Source of the DNA: Clostridiaceae bacterium
GTDB lineage: Bacteria; Bacillota; Clostridia; Oscillospirales; Acutalibacteraceae
DNA length: 44,767 nt
Direction: 5' to 3'
Assembly (NCBI GenBank): GCA_016295355.1
Contig: JAEDLK010000011.1
Location: 1 to 44,767, forward strand
In this document: in pieces, positions 24,699-33,362 of the stretch
How positions within the stretch are numbered: the first letter of the stretch is position 1
Layout: every line of letters begins with the position of its first letter
Notes under the pieces: model-generated
Told to the model about the DNA's origin: nothing
What the model saw: only the letters and a program-made list of their open reading frames with translations
Database searches by the model: none
Program-made: the position numbers and the translations under genes

Positions 24699-25429
24699 GT
24701 TAGACTCTCCCGTAAGTAGCATTCCGCCACGCAAAGATCGGCGGGGGTTGTTAATTTAATGTTGGTTTCATCGCCCGGTACACAAAGCACCGAATAACCG
24801 GCCGCTTCCATCACGGAAGCGTCATCTGTGTATAAATCGCTGTTATGGATGGTATCTAACAAACCTTTATACAAAGCGGCCGAAAGGCGTTGCGGTGTTT
24901 GTACCGCCAAAAGATGATTGCGATTCAGCGTCTTTTCAACCGTTTCGCCATCCACCTGTTTGACAGTATCCTTAAGCGGCACACCGCAAACCACACAAAC
25001 CGCATCGCTCGGCGCATCAGTTACCCGGTCAATCACTTCATCGGTCAAGAGGGGTCTTGCTCCGTCGTGAATCAGCACAGGACCGTCATAGTCGGCCAGT
25101 GCATCTAACCCGTTTTTCACAGAAGTTAAACGATCGTCACCGCCGGTAATGACATCGGTCAGCTTACCGATCATATATTGTTTTGCCAGACGACTCGCAT
25201 CGGCCATTAGATCCTCTCTGACAACCAACACGATGCGACCGATATGGGCATTGCGTTCAAAAGCTTGCATAGTACGCACTAAAACAGGAATCCCCATCAA
25301 CTCGACCAATACTTTGTCCAGTCCGCCCATTCGAGTAGACCGACCACCTGCAACAATCACAACCGGAATGCCGCCCGCTCGTCCGTCCGATTCGCCGGCG
25401 CATTGCCATTCAAGTTCCGTTTTAACCAT
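24695..25429 (-). CDS. ispD: 2-C-methyl-D-erythritol 4-phosphate cytidylyltransferase
   Basis: Start taken at 25429 (MVKTELEWQCAGESDGR); 244 residues. Nucleotidyltransferase motif IVAGGRSTRMGGLDKVLVEL (about 24-43), ITGGDDRLTSVKNGLDAL, VLIHDGARPLLTDEVIDRV, PLKDTVK, RNHLLAVQTPQ and DDASVMEAAG with GDETNIKLTTPADL, all IspD marks. The first 18 residues extend beyond most homologues. Makes CDP-ME from MEP and CTP; next-but-one product is cyclised by the adjacent ispF. Confidence 0.95.
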   Translation of the reverse strand: MVKTELEWQCAGESDGRAGGIPVVIVAGGRSTRMGGLDKVLVELMGIPVLVRTMQAFERNAHIGRIVLVVREDLMADASRLAKQYMIGKLTDVITGGDDRLTSVKNGLDALADYDGPVLIHDGARPLLTDEVIDRVTDAPSDAVCVVCGVPLKDTVKQVDGETVEKTLNRNHLLAVQTPQRLSAALYKGLLDTIHNSDLYTDDASVMEAAGYSVLCVPGDETNIKLTTPADLCVAECYLRESLT

Positions 25430-25450
25430 TCCAATCACCCTGCAACAGCT

Positions 25451-25486
25451 ATAAAAAGACCGCACTCTACACCGGGTAAAGTGCGG
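25451..25486 (-). terminator. Intrinsic terminator after the CD1247-type gene
   Basis: CCGCACT/AGTGCGG stem (25460-25466, 25480-25486) followed on the minus strand by TCTTTTTATAG, 12 bases past the stop at 25499. Confidence 0.8.
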
Positions 25487-25498
25487 AAAACAAAACTC

Positions 25499-25921
25499 TT
25501 ACTCGACGTCGGAAGCGTCAGCATCCTCGTCCTCTAAATCAAATTCCAAATCGGTTCCGCAATTCGGGCAGGTCATGCTCTCATCTTCCAGCATTTTATC
25601 ATCAACATAGATGATGTCGTGACAGTTCGGACATTCCACCTCATACAGCTCGTCATCGTCGCAACAGCCGTCGCAACCACAGCATTCGTCCTCGTCATCG
25701 TCGTCATAAATAACATCTTCCAACTCAGACAAATCTTCGTCAACAGCATCAATCTGCTCGCACAACTCGGCACAAGCGTCCTGAGCATCTTCTAAATCGG
25801 TGGTGATGTCAGCAAGCAAATCAACGATGGCTAACAGCAACTTACCTTCCTTGGTGGTTTCGTTAATATCCAGCCCTTCGGCAAGACCTTTTACATAAGC
25901 AGCTTTTTCACTAATTGTCAT
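25499..25921 (-). CDS. CD1247-domain acidic protein with zinc ribbon
   Basis: A 140-residue strongly acidic protein. The N-terminus SEKAAYVKGLAEGLDINETTKEGKLLLAIVDLLADI is the CD1247 N-terminal domain found across Clostridia; an Asp/Glu tract with DECCGCDGCCDDD follows (about 76-90), then a zinc ribbon CPNCHDIIYVDD...CPNCGTDLEF (about 97-125) and an acidic tail. The Cys-Cys-Gly-Cys-Asp-Gly-Cys-Cys cluster looks able to bind metal in addition to the ribbon. Function unknown. It follows efp closely (33 bp) on the same strand. Confidence 0.82.
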   Translation of the reverse strand: MTISEKAAYVKGLAEGLDINETTKEGKLLLAIVDLLADITTDLEDAQDACAELCEQIDAVDEDLSELEDVIYDDDDEDECCGCDGCCDDDELYEVECPNCHDIIYVDDKMLEDESMTCPNCGTDLEFDLEDEDADASDVE

Positions 25922-25954
25922 GCGATAGCCCTCCTAAAAGTATATGATGCCCCA

Positions 25955-26512
25955 TTAAACGCGTTCCATGTATTCGCCGGTACGGGTATCAATGCGAATT
26001 TTTTCACCTTCATTAACAAACAACGGTACCCGAATCTCGGCACCGGTTTCCAAGGTGGCCGGTTTGGTTGCATTGGTAGCGGTATCGCCCTTGAAACCCG
26101 GCTCTGTAGCAGTGACTTCCAATTCAACAAAGGTAGGAGGCTCCAAACCGAAAACCTTGCCCTTATAGGACAAAACCTTACAAACCATATTTTCCTTAAC
26201 AAACTTCATGGTATCGCCGATATCGGATGCATTGATCGGAACCAGCTCATAGCTTTCGGGATCCATGAAGTAATACAGATCGCCGTCGTTATAAGAATAT
26301 TCCATATCCTTACGCTCAACATAAGCGACTGGGAACTTTGCGGTGGGGTTATAGCTCTTTTCAACAACAGAACCGGTGATAACATTCTTGGTTTTGGTTC
26401 TGACAAAGGCGGCGCCTTTGCCCGGCTTTACGTGCTGAAATTCAACAACCTGCAAAACCTGTCCGTCTTCCTCAAAGGTTAGACCGTTTCTGAAATCTCC
26501 TGCACTTAACAT
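25955..26512 (-). CDS. efp: Elongation factor P
   Basis: Start 26512 behind GGAGGAATATCTT gives 185 residues, the standard EF-P length: KOW-like N-domain SAGDFRNGLTFEEDGQVLQVVEF, loop HVKPGKGAAFVRTKTKN with the tip Lys at residue 32, and OB domains ending VPLFVNEGEKIRIDTRTGEYMERV. It relieves stalling at polyproline stretches. The upstream proline peptidase and efp are neighbours in many Firmicutes, as here. Modification of Lys32 cannot be predicted; no epmA/epmB is in the window. Confidence 0.96.
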   Translation of the reverse strand: MLSAGDFRNGLTFEEDGQVLQVVEFQHVKPGKGAAFVRTKTKNVITGSVVEKSYNPTAKFPVAYVERKDMEYSYNDGDLYYFMDPESYELVPINASDIGDTMKFVKENMVCKVLSYKGKVFGLEPPTFVELEVTATEPGFKGDTATNATKPATLETGAEIRVPLFVNEGEKIRIDTRTGEYMERV

Positions 26513-26535
26513 AAGATATTCCTCCAAATGTTTAA

Positions 26536-27594
26536 TTACGAAAGAATTATAAGCGTTTTTGACAGATTTGTCAAGTTATGACTTGAAATCGAACCCACAA
26601 CCAATAAATCTTCGATTCTTACGCCGAATCTACCCGGTAAATAGATACCAGGCTCAATTGTCACAAGCTGATTTTCGCGCAACTTTTCCGTATTTTTCGG
26701 AGAAAGTGACGGATACTCGTGAATAGCCAAACCGACACCGTGACCCGTGGCGTGACCGAAATAATCTCCGTAGCCGGCCGTCTCAATGATTTGCCGACAC
26801 ACGCCGTCGGCGTCTTGTCCCGTCATGCCCGCCCTTAAGGCCTCACACCCGGCCAGTTGTGCCGCTAGCACCACATCATACACACGCCTCATGTCATCGG
26901 TTGCATAGCCGATGGCCACCGTGCGCGTGGTATCACTGTGATATCCTTCATAAACAGCACCGAAGTCCAGCGTCAAAAAATCACCGTTTTCGAGCGGTTT
27001 GTCTGTCGGTTCTCCATGCGGCAAAGACGAATGAGTTCCCGAAACAGCAATGGTATCAAAGGCTACACCCTCGCTGCCCAAGGAACGCATTTCGTAATCC
27101 AGTTGCAGGGCGACCTGACGTTCTGTCATGCCCGGCTTCAACACCGACAAAAGATTCAGATAAGCCTTTTCGGCAATCTTTTGGGCACGAACGGTCAACT
27201 CGATTTCTCTTTCGGATTTTACTGAACGACCAATATCAATCGCCTTACCAACCGACGCATCGGATGTCACCTCGCAAGAGATTTCACCGCACAGTTTTTT
27301 GTAAAAAGCCACGCTGACCGTGTCGTCCACATAGAGCCTTTTCACAGACAGCCGTTGCAGACAATCGTTAATGATCGTACACGCAGAACCACTCCAAAGT
27401 GCCACCTCGCACTGCTTGGTTTCATGCTTTTTTGCAGCTTCATAATACCGGCTGTCCACTAACAGAACGCTCTTATTCGCCGTCACCAACACATAGCCGT
27501 CCGACGAATGAACACCGGTAAAATACCGTCTTGTTTCGGGGTCACACAAAAGAACGGCTGCATGATTTTGCGTAAGTGAAGAAAAATCAATCAT
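26536..27594 (-). CDS. Xaa-Pro aminopeptidase/proline dipeptidase (M24B)
   Basis: A 352-residue M24 metallopeptidase: N-terminal creatinase-like domain (RYFTGVHSSDGYVLVTANKSVLLVDSRYYEAA in parts) and pita-bread catalytic domain with LPHGEPTDKPLENGDFLTLDFGAVYEGYHSDTTRTVAIG (Asp ligands), YFGHATGHGVGLAIHEYPSL (His), VTIEPGIYLPGRFGVRIEDLLVV (two Glu). It frees N-terminal residues ahead of proline. The start overlaps the TIM-barrel gene by 8 bp; efp follows by 23 bp. Confidence 0.92.
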   Translation of the reverse strand: MIDFSSLTQNHAAVLLCDPETRRYFTGVHSSDGYVLVTANKSVLLVDSRYYEAAKKHETKQCEVALWSGSACTIINDCLQRLSVKRLYVDDTVSVAFYKKLCGEISCEVTSDASVGKAIDIGRSVKSEREIELTVRAQKIAEKAYLNLLSVLKPGMTERQVALQLDYEMRSLGSEGVAFDTIAVSGTHSSLPHGEPTDKPLENGDFLTLDFGAVYEGYHSDTTRTVAIGYATDDMRRVYDVVLAAQLAGCEALRAGMTGQDADGVCRQIIETAGYGDYFGHATGHGVGLAIHEYPSLSPKNTEKLRENQLVTIEPGIYLPGRFGVRIEDLLVVGSISSHNLTNLSKTLIILS

Positions 27595-28465
27595 GAATCA
27601 CGCCTCTTTTGGCCGATAAATAATGCTCTTTCATGCTCTTGGCATCCTCGGCCTGCGTTCCGGCTGATTCGCAGACAACAGTAGGACAACAGCCTCGTTC
27701 GGCTAACAATTCCATCAACGGTTCAAAGGAAGGGCCGTAAACCGTATCGTCGAAGGTCAAATGGCGTTTCTCGCCACCCGTGGTATATTCAATTTTAGAA
27801 AAATGAGCGTGAAAGCTTCGACCGCGTTCATTACCCAGTCGCCGACACATTTCATCAAGTAATACCCGAAAATCGTTTTTGGTCGCAAGACCGCCCATGG
27901 TTCTGGCGTTCAGGTGGCCGAAATCAATGCACGGAATCAGGGATTCATCCATTTCGCACAGCAACATAACTTCTTCCATGTTGCCAAGCTGATTGATTTT
28001 TCCCATGGTTTCAGGGCAAATATGCACATGATCGAGATGCTCGTTTCTCAAAGCAGCCAAGGCTTTACCCATTGTATCCTTGGCCAGCCGCATGGCTTCT
28101 TCTCGTGATAGTTTACCACATGAGCCGGTATGCACCACAATGCGATCGCCGCCCATGGCCGACACCGCTCGAGCACTTTGCAAAATATAATCGACAGAAT
28201 GCAGTCGTTTTTCTTCCTCAAGAGAGGACATAGAGATATAATACGGTGCGTGCAACGATACCGTCAGCCCCTTCTCTTTCATCAAAGCACCGAAAGCGAC
28301 GGCCTTTTCCTCGCTGACATTCACGCCACGACCGCACTGGTATTCATAATGATCCAAGCCCAGTGTCAAAAGATACTCAGGGACTTGTAATGTCTGTTTA
28401 TAGCCCATGGCCGTAAAGCTCTCGCTATTACCGGCGGGGCCAAACCGAGCCACACAATCATTCAT
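27587..28465 (-). CDS. Endonuclease IV-like TIM-barrel protein
   Basis: Start 28465 (MNDCVARFGPAGNSESFTAM, GGAGGGAATCAG upstream) gives 292 residues of the AP endonuclease 2/xylose isomerase-like barrel: VSLHAPYYISMSSLEEEKRLHS, DRIVVHTGSCGKLSREEA, ICPETMGKINQLGNMEEVMLLCE, CIDFGHLNA, SFHAHFSKIEYTTGGEKRH, PTVVCESAGTQAEDA. Zn ligands His and Glu/Asp are in the Nfo places. The start FGPAGN is typical of a Firmicutes Nfo-like group; incision of abasic sites is expected for the family but not shown for this clade. Confidence 0.85.
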   Translation of the reverse strand: MNDCVARFGPAGNSESFTAMGYKQTLQVPEYLLTLGLDHYEYQCGRGVNVSEEKAVAFGALMKEKGLTVSLHAPYYISMSSLEEEKRLHSVDYILQSARAVSAMGGDRIVVHTGSCGKLSREEAMRLAKDTMGKALAALRNEHLDHVHICPETMGKINQLGNMEEVMLLCEMDESLIPCIDFGHLNARTMGGLATKNDFRVLLDEMCRRLGNERGRSFHAHFSKIEYTTGGEKRHLTFDDTVYGPSFEPLMELLAERGCCPTVVCESAGTQAEDAKSMKEHYLSAKRGVIHD

Positions 28466-28947
28466 CTGATTCCCTCCGCTTTTATAAACCACCGCTCAAC
28501 AGACCGCTTAAAACGAAACCTTAAGGATGTTTCAGGTAGAATGGGAGTTGTCAAAACCGTTTTAAGACCGAACAGCTTTCCGCCGAGAATATCGGTGAAC
28601 AGTTGATCGCCGACGGCCATACAGCGCTTTTTATCCAACGAAAAACGACGAATGGCACGCATATAACCGACCGGAAGCGGTTTTAAGCTAACCGATACAA
28701 ACGGCAACCCGAGTTTTAATGCAAAAGGCTCAAGTCGTTTATTGGTTGAATTAGAGATTAAAAACAGCCCAACACCGGCTCTTTGCATGGATTCGATCCA
28801 ACTCACAAGCCCATCAATCGGTTGCTGTCCGTGATGCACAGACAGCGTATTATCGACATCTAACAGCAGCGTATTAACAGACAGTCTCTTTAAGTCATCA
28901 CCGGTCAAATCCGTGACACGATTTTTTACGATTGTAGGACGAAACAC
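28462..28947 (-). CDS. YqeG-family HAD IIIA phosphatase
   Basis: Start at GTG 28947 has AGGGG at good spacing; the TTG at 28953 would place it too close. 161 residues: LLLDVDNTLSVHHG (HAD motif I, two Asp), LFLISNSTNKRLEPFALKLG (motif II Ser), KPLPVGYMRAI (motif III Lys) and MAVGDQLFTDILGGKLFGLKTVLTTPI (motif IV). These are YqeG/GEP4-like; the yeast relative dephosphorylates phosphatidylglycerophosphate, and the bacterial role is thought similar. Overlaps the TIM-barrel gene by 4 bp. Confidence 0.88.
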   Translation of the reverse strand: MFRPTIVKNRVTDLTGDDLKRLSVNTLLLDVDNTLSVHHGQQPIDGLVSWIESMQRAGVGLFLISNSTNKRLEPFALKLGLPFVSVSLKPLPVGYMRAIRRFSLDKKRCMAVGDQLFTDILGGKLFGLKTVLTTPILPETSLRFRFKRSVERWFIKAEGIR

Positions 28948-28984
28948 CGGCAATCCCCTTTCCGTTAATCCTTCATATTAAAAA

Positions 28985-29014
28985 GAGAAGCGATTGATCG
29001 CTCAACCGCTTCTC
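28985..29014 (-). terminator. Intrinsic terminator after rpsU
   Basis: GAGAAGCG (28985-28992)/CGCTTCTC (29007-29014) stem with inner GCGAT pairing, followed on the minus strand by TTTTTAATATG, 13 bases past the rpsU stop. Confidence 0.85.
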
Positions 29015-29026
29015 ATTTTGTTTCAC

Positions 29027-29203
29027 TTAGCGGAACTTCCGTTTACGTGCCGCTTCCGACTTTTTCTTACGCTTTACAGAAGGCTTTTCATAGTGTTCTC
29101 TCTTACGAGCTTCCTGAATCACGCCGTCCTTGGCAGTCTGTCTCTTGAAGCGTCTCAAAGCGTTATCAAGTGATTCATTTTCTTTAATACGAACCTGACT
29201 CAT
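29027..29203 (-). CDS. rpsU: 30S ribosomal protein S21
   Basis: Start 29203 behind GGAGGGAGGG gives 58 residues: MSQVRIKENESLDNALRRFKRQ, then KREHYEKPSVKRKKKSEAARKRKFR. All bS21 marks are present (basic C-terminus, KREhYekPs). Small single-gene unit with terminator; a very purine-rich ribosome site suits high expression. Confidence 0.96.
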   Translation of the reverse strand: MSQVRIKENESLDNALRRFKRQTAKDGVIQEARKREHYEKPSVKRKKKSEAARKRKFR

Positions 29204-29339
29204 TCGAATTCCCTCCCTCCGCAAACCGTGCAGGGGTAATATGATGAAAATATTATACAATAACCGGCCGTCATCTGTCAAGTGATTTTTTTATTCTGTT
29301 GAAAATGATTCACCTTTTGACAGAAAAGTCTAAAAAATT

Positions 29340-29462
29340 TTAACAACCATTCATTCCTTGCAAAACATACCATATTCGTTCACCAATGAGAATTGCCCAT
29401 AAAGCCTTTACCAAGTCAAAGGCAATGAACGTCATCACGCTGACCATCAAAGCGGGTCCCAA
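29340..29462 (-). pseudogene. Fragment resembling the C-terminus of an ECF S-component (BioY-like)
   Basis: In the gap between rpsU and radA, the minus strand reads without stops from 29462 to the TAA at 29340: LGPALMVSVMTFIAFDLVK followed by ALWAILIGERIWYVLQGMN. The FIAFDLVKALWAILIG pattern resembles the final helix of BioY-type biotin transporter subunits (FIPxDLIKAxxAxLI). An in-frame TGA lies directly upstream and there is no start codon with a ribosome site, so this is a remnant if it is anything. Similarity is by eye. Confidence 0.4.
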
Positions 29463-29478
29463 TCATACAATCAATCTG

Positions 29479-30849
29479 TCAACGATGCACCAGTTTGACG
29501 GCATCAAACAGACTGGATACCGCCACAAGCTCCATAGTCACCGATTTATCCTTAAGCTGTTGTAAGCAACTCTTCGGTAAAATACAGGTGGTAAAGCCAA
29601 GCCGTTGTGCCTCGCTGACTCTCTCTGCCGCCCGCGGCACACTCCTGAGTTCGCCAGACAGACCGATTTCACCGAAAACAATGGTTTTCTCATCCAACGG
29701 AACATCCCGAAGTGCCGAAACCAGTGACAAAGCCACCGACAAATCGGCAGCAGGCTCATCCAGTCGTAGACCGCCGGCCACATTCAAATAGGCATCCAAA
29801 TTTGAGAAAAATAACCCCAACCGTTTTTCCAAAACCGCCAATAACAAATTCAAACGATTATAGTCATACCCGGTTGTAACCCGTCTGGGATTTCCAAAGC
29901 CGGTCGTTGTTACCAGTCCCTGTACCTCGGCAAGTAAGGGTCGTGTTCCTTCTATAACGCAGGTTATACAACTACCGGACACCTTTGAGGCACGGCCGGA
30001 CAGCAACATGGCAGAGGGGTTTTCCACCTCTTTGAGCCCAGCATCCCCCATGGCAAACACACCGATTTCATTGGTAGATCCGAAACGATTCTTAATGGCA
30101 CGCAAAATTCGGTAAGACTGATTGCGTTCACCCTCAAAATACAAAACGGTATCGACAATATGCTCTAACACCTTCGGTCCGGCAATATCACCGCCCTTAT
30201 TGACATGGCCGACAATAAAAATCGGTATGTCCAACCGCTTACAGGTGCGTAAAAACAAACCGGTTGATTCTCTGACCTGCACAATACTGCCGGCCATAGA
30301 GGACAGCTCGCTGATTTGCATGGTTTGAATAGAATCAATGATGACCAAATCCGGTTTATCAAGTTGTATATATTCACATATGGCCTGCGTATCGGTCTCT
30401 GACATAACAGACAAGGCCGGATTTTCCACATGAAGCCGTCCGGCACGGAGCTTTATCTGCACCGCCGATTCCTCACCGGACACATACAAAACACGGCTGT
30501 CCCTGGGCAGATGATCAGCCATTTGCAACAGGATGGTGGATTTCCCGATGCCGGGGTCGCCGCTGATCAGCACCACCGATCCCCTAACAATGCCGCCGCC
30601 CAACACCCGGTCAAGCTCGCTTATACCGGTTTTGGTTCTTGTTTCCATTGACAGCTTGATATCAGAAAGCGGCTGTACTTGCAAACCGCCGACAGAATGA
30701 TCCCGTTTCACGGATGAGGGTTGTTTTGGGCGAACCACTGTTTCCTCCATGGTATTCCATTCGCCGCACCCGTCGCAGCGGCCGCTCCACTTAGCACTCT
30801 CGTGACCGCAGGCCGTGCATACAAACAATGTTTTAACCTTATCTGCCAT
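29479..30849 (-). CDS. radA: DNA repair protein RadA
   Basis: Start 30849 (MADKVKTLFVCTACGHESAK) gives 456 residues: zinc finger C-x2-C...CDGCGEWNT (about 11-33), Walker A GDPGIGKST (about 93-101), the RadA motif KNRFGSTNEIGVF (about 249-261), and a C-terminal Lon-like domain (VAGGLRLDEPAADLSVALSLVSALRD, VFGEIGLSGELRSV). RadA is a branch-migrating helicase in recombination. Located upstream of rpsU and downstream of cwlD. Confidence 0.96.
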   Translation of the reverse strand: MADKVKTLFVCTACGHESAKWSGRCDGCGEWNTMEETVVRPKQPSSVKRDHSVGGLQVQPLSDIKLSMETRTKTGISELDRVLGGGIVRGSVVLISGDPGIGKSTILLQMADHLPRDSRVLYVSGEESAVQIKLRAGRLHVENPALSVMSETDTQAICEYIQLDKPDLVIIDSIQTMQISELSSMAGSIVQVRESTGLFLRTCKRLDIPIFIVGHVNKGGDIAGPKVLEHIVDTVLYFEGERNQSYRILRAIKNRFGSTNEIGVFAMGDAGLKEVENPSAMLLSGRASKVSGSCITCVIEGTRPLLAEVQGLVTTTGFGNPRRVTTGYDYNRLNLLLAVLEKRLGLFFSNLDAYLNVAGGLRLDEPAADLSVALSLVSALRDVPLDEKTIVFGEIGLSGELRSVPRAAERVSEAQRLGFTTCILPKSCLQQLKDKSVTMELVAVSSLFDAVKLVHR

Positions 30850-30874
30850 TTTACATCCCCATTTCATTCTCTTC

Positions 30875-31582
30875 TTATCGGTTTTGTGCGCAATAGCTCA
30901 TAATACCGCAAAAAACAGCGTACGCCATACAGGCCTGATAGTTCTCGTCCTTCAAAAGAGCCAGTTCGCGCTGATTGCTTAAAAAGCCACATTCGACAAT
31001 CACGGCCGGAACACTGGCCCGGTACAAAAGAAAAGTGCTTTTGGTTCCCTGCTTGATAACCCGTGTATTATCGGGTTGTTGCAGGGATACCACCGATTCT
31101 TGAATGCACTGACCAAGCTTTTTCGCTTGCTCGTTACCGGGAGCGTAAAACACCTGTGTTCCGCTAGCGGTGGAGGTCGTAAACTTGTTCAGGTGGATGC
31201 TGATAAACAACGCCTCCGGATAGCGGGACATATAATCCAACCGATTATACATATCACTCTTTTTTCGCTGACGAATGGAATCTGTTTCGCTGTCCTCAAT
31301 GCCGGTGTCGCTTTCTCTTGTATAGATGACATCATATCCGACCAAGCGAAGCCATTCGCCGAGTTTTAGAGCAATCTTCAAGTTGATTTCCTTTTCCAAA
31401 GTGCCGTCTAACGCCACCGCCCCACCGTCAAATCCGCCGTGACCCGCATCAACAATCACCACCGGGCGATTGTCGGGAGAACCGTCTACCGCCTCGCCGT
31501 TTATCGGAACACCATAACAAAGACCGATGATCAAGCAAATCGCCAAAAGTACGGCTGTGGCCACTGTCCATTTCTTTTGCAT
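30875..31582 (-). CDS. cwlD: N-acetylmuramoyl-L-alanine amidase CwlD (spore cortex)
   Basis: A 235-residue amidase_3 protein: signal anchor (about 4-27), VIVDAGHGGFDGGAVALDG (Zn His), TLEKEINLKIALKLG (Zn Glu), FISIHLNKFTTS (Zn His) and AVIVECGFLSNQRELALL (catalytic Glu). Length and motifs match CwlD, which with PdaA makes muramic-delta-lactam in the cortex so germination enzymes can act. Expressed in the mother cell in Bacillus. Assignment to CwlD over other amidase_3 enzymes rests on its short single-domain form. Confidence 0.88.
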   Translation of the reverse strand: MQKKWTVATAVLLAICLIIGLCYGVPINGEAVDGSPDNRPVVIVDAGHGGFDGGAVALDGTLEKEINLKIALKLGEWLRLVGYDVIYTRESDTGIEDSETDSIRQRKKSDMYNRLDYMSRYPEALFISIHLNKFTTSTASGTQVFYAPGNEQAKKLGQCIQESVVSLQQPDNTRVIKQGTKSTFLLYRASVPAVIVECGFLSNQRELALLKDENYQACMAYAVFCGIMSYCAQNR

Positions 31583-31760
31583 ATCAACACCTCTATTTGG
31601 TTATAGATATGCAAGGGCCGGCAATTTCATCCATGATAGAAACCCTAATTTCACTATTGCGCTGAATGTACTGCGTTTAGGTGAATTGCTACAACGGTAT
31701 CTTTGCTTGAACCCTCAAATTCCTTCATAAACATTTCTTATTTCTTGAAGTATTTAACAC

Positions 31761-31789
31761 ATTATACACCATATGGCTCCGAAACTCAA
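31761..31789 (-). promoter_or_regulatory. Predicted promoter upstream of cwlD
   Basis: Minus-strand TTGAGT (31789-31784), 17-bp spacer, TATAAT (31766-31761), leaving a leader of about 170 bases before cwlD. The 276 bases from 31583 to 31858 contain no other convincing gene; a 26-codon frame from ATG 31733 lacks a ribosome site. Confidence 0.5.
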
Positions 31790-31858
31790 TCATAAAGCAT
31801 ATAGTTCATCAACTGCTCGAAGGCATACACCCGAAACATGACACCGATACAGACCGAG

Positions 31859-31990
31859 TTACTCCTTGGTGGCTACGCCGTTTTCCGACATAGACGGTGT
31901 CGCCACACTGCGCAGATGGCGTAAAACAAAACGGTGAGAACAAATCAATACACTGTAGTCACTGATTTTAACAGCCAACGCCTGTTTCAT
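31859..31990 (-). CDS. Possible small protein downstream of the SDR gene
   Basis: A 43-codon frame starting MKQALAVKISDYSVLICSH with GGAG nine bases before its ATG, overlapping the SDR 3' end by 23 bases. Basic with a hydrophobic stretch; no family recognised. Could be a real small gene or the start of a gene lost by deletion. Confidence 0.25.
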   Translation of the reverse strand: MKQALAVKISDYSVLICSHRFVLRHLRSVATPSMSENGVATKE

Positions 31991-32903
31991 GTAACACATC
32001 TCCTTGCTCCCATTGTGCCACCACACGCTCCATAGTCTTTGACAGCGCATCTGCCTCATCTGACGAAATTCCCTTAAAACGCTTAATTTTCGGCATTCCC
32101 CAAATATCCAAAAAGATCGGACCGATCCATTGCCACGGTTTACAATCCGTAAATAATCCGGCCAACAGGCATAATGCAGCTTTATGAGGCTCCATAAAGA
32201 TCCACTTCATCGGGTGTTTGATCAGGGCAAACAACCATTTGGGATAATGAGCCGTGATGCCGGTAAAGGAAATACCCGGATGTACCACCGTAATTTGACC
32301 GGGGAGATGTGATTCCCCAAACCTTGTTAAGGAGGCCATCAGCGTCCGTTTAGAATTGCCGTAACACAGATATGATTGTCGATAGCCTGAAAAATCAAAA
32401 TCTGCCGGATCGCTCTTTTTGTAACGATAAGCAATGCTGCCTACCACCACCACATGACATCCGGTTTCTTTGAATTGATTGGCCAACCTATGCACCAAAA
32501 AATACGGCGACAGGCAGTTCACCGTAAACACATTATCCACGCCGCAAACATGATGCCGCGGTACGGCATAAATGCCACTGGCTAAAACCAAATAATCCGG
32601 CCGGTATACTTCTAATCGCTCAAGCGCTTTTATAGTATCACTTTTCTTTTCAAAATCACAAAGACAAACCTCAATTCTCAAAGCGGGCTTCTCTTTTCTC
32701 AGGGCATTGACAAGACTGTCAGCCTTATCACGGTTTCGAGCAAATAGCAGCAAATCTGCTTCCAAGTCGGCCAAATAGGCACATAAAGCCATGCCGAGTC
32801 CCCCGGTAGCACCGGTAACAGCGACCCGTTTACCGACAAGCGATGTAGTCTTAGAAAACAGCCACCGCCGAACCGAGGCCGAATCACGCTGTTTCTTCGC
32901 CAT
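31968..32903 (-). CDS. Short-chain dehydrogenase/reductase (retinol dehydrogenase-like)
   Basis: Start 32903 (MAKKQRDSASVRRWLFSKTT) gives 311 residues: cofactor motif VAVTGATGGLGMALCAYLA (TGxxxGxG, about 26-44), LLLFARNRDKADSLV, LVLASGIYAVP (NAG-like), VVVVGSIAYRY with catalytic Ser, and YLCYGNSKR with the YxxxK pair, then VHPGISFTGI. Extended substrate loop and a hydrophobic FALIKHPMKWIFMEPHKAALCLLAG stretch suggest membrane association. Substrate unknown. It lies between cwlD and the broken spoVAD, with no operon partner. Confidence 0.85.
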   Translation of the reverse strand: MAKKQRDSASVRRWLFSKTTSLVGKRVAVTGATGGLGMALCAYLADLEADLLLFARNRDKADSLVNALRKEKPALRIEVCLCDFEKKSDTIKALERLEVYRPDYLVLASGIYAVPRHHVCGVDNVFTVNCLSPYFLVHRLANQFKETGCHVVVVGSIAYRYKKSDPADFDFSGYRQSYLCYGNSKRTLMASLTRFGESHLPGQITVVHPGISFTGITAHYPKWLFALIKHPMKWIFMEPHKAALCLLAGLFTDCKPWQWIGPIFLDIWGMPKIKRFKGISSDEADALSKTMERVVAQWEQGDVLHETGVGC

Positions 32904-33045
32904 AACGTCCATCCCCCTTACATACCCTTAACAACAGTATCATTATAGCAAATCATCAGGATTTATCAATCCTTGCGTTTTGAATTGAGAAACAATCCAA
33001 ATTTGATCAATTCAGAGAGATTCTACGTGCCGTGAAGACCGTTCT

Positions 33046-33324
33046 ATGATAAAATGGAAAAACCCGATTAGCGAGTCAATGTCAGTTGCAAACGATAGAT
33101 TGAACAACGAGTTGTCTGCGTCCGCTGTCGAACGACGCCTTTTGCACCACTATAACGACGAAGAATCATAAGTGTTACTTGTGGTTATTACAGCCGGTCG
33201 CCAAAAGGTTCTGTTATGTGAAGCTCGGAAATTCGGTAATGAGTTCTACTTTCATATTACCGAAAGCATGAATACGGATATGGCCATCATGGTTCGAAAT
33301 CAGTACAGCAAAACCCGACTTTGA
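33046..33324 (+). pseudogene. Broken plus-strand reading frame of unknown origin
   Basis: From ATG 33046 the frame reads MIKWKNPISESMSVANDRLN to a TAA at 33169-33171 and continues in the same frame from GTG 33172 (VLLVVITAGRQKVLLCEARK and FGNEFYFHITESMNTDMAIM) to TGA 33322, inside the terminator stem. The second half faintly resembles an SDR or nucleotide-binding fold. No ribosome site is evident. The region 32,904-33,362 is otherwise non-coding. Most likely decayed sequence. Confidence 0.3.
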
Positions 33325-33345
33325 TCAAATGCAAAGTCGGGTTTT
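33310..33345. terminator. Bidirectional terminator downstream of the spoVAD remnant
   Basis: A 14-bp perfect stem (AAAACCCGACTTTG and its complement, arms 33310-33323 and 33332-33345) with an 8-base loop and A/T flanks on both sides; 17 bases past the spoVAD stop. Confidence 0.9.
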
Positions 33346-33362
33346 AATCTATTATTCCGTGT

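Noticed and set aside
26859..27317. 152-codon plus-strand frame
   Set aside because: Antisense to the proline peptidase; His/Pro/Arg-rich composition typical of a shadow frame.
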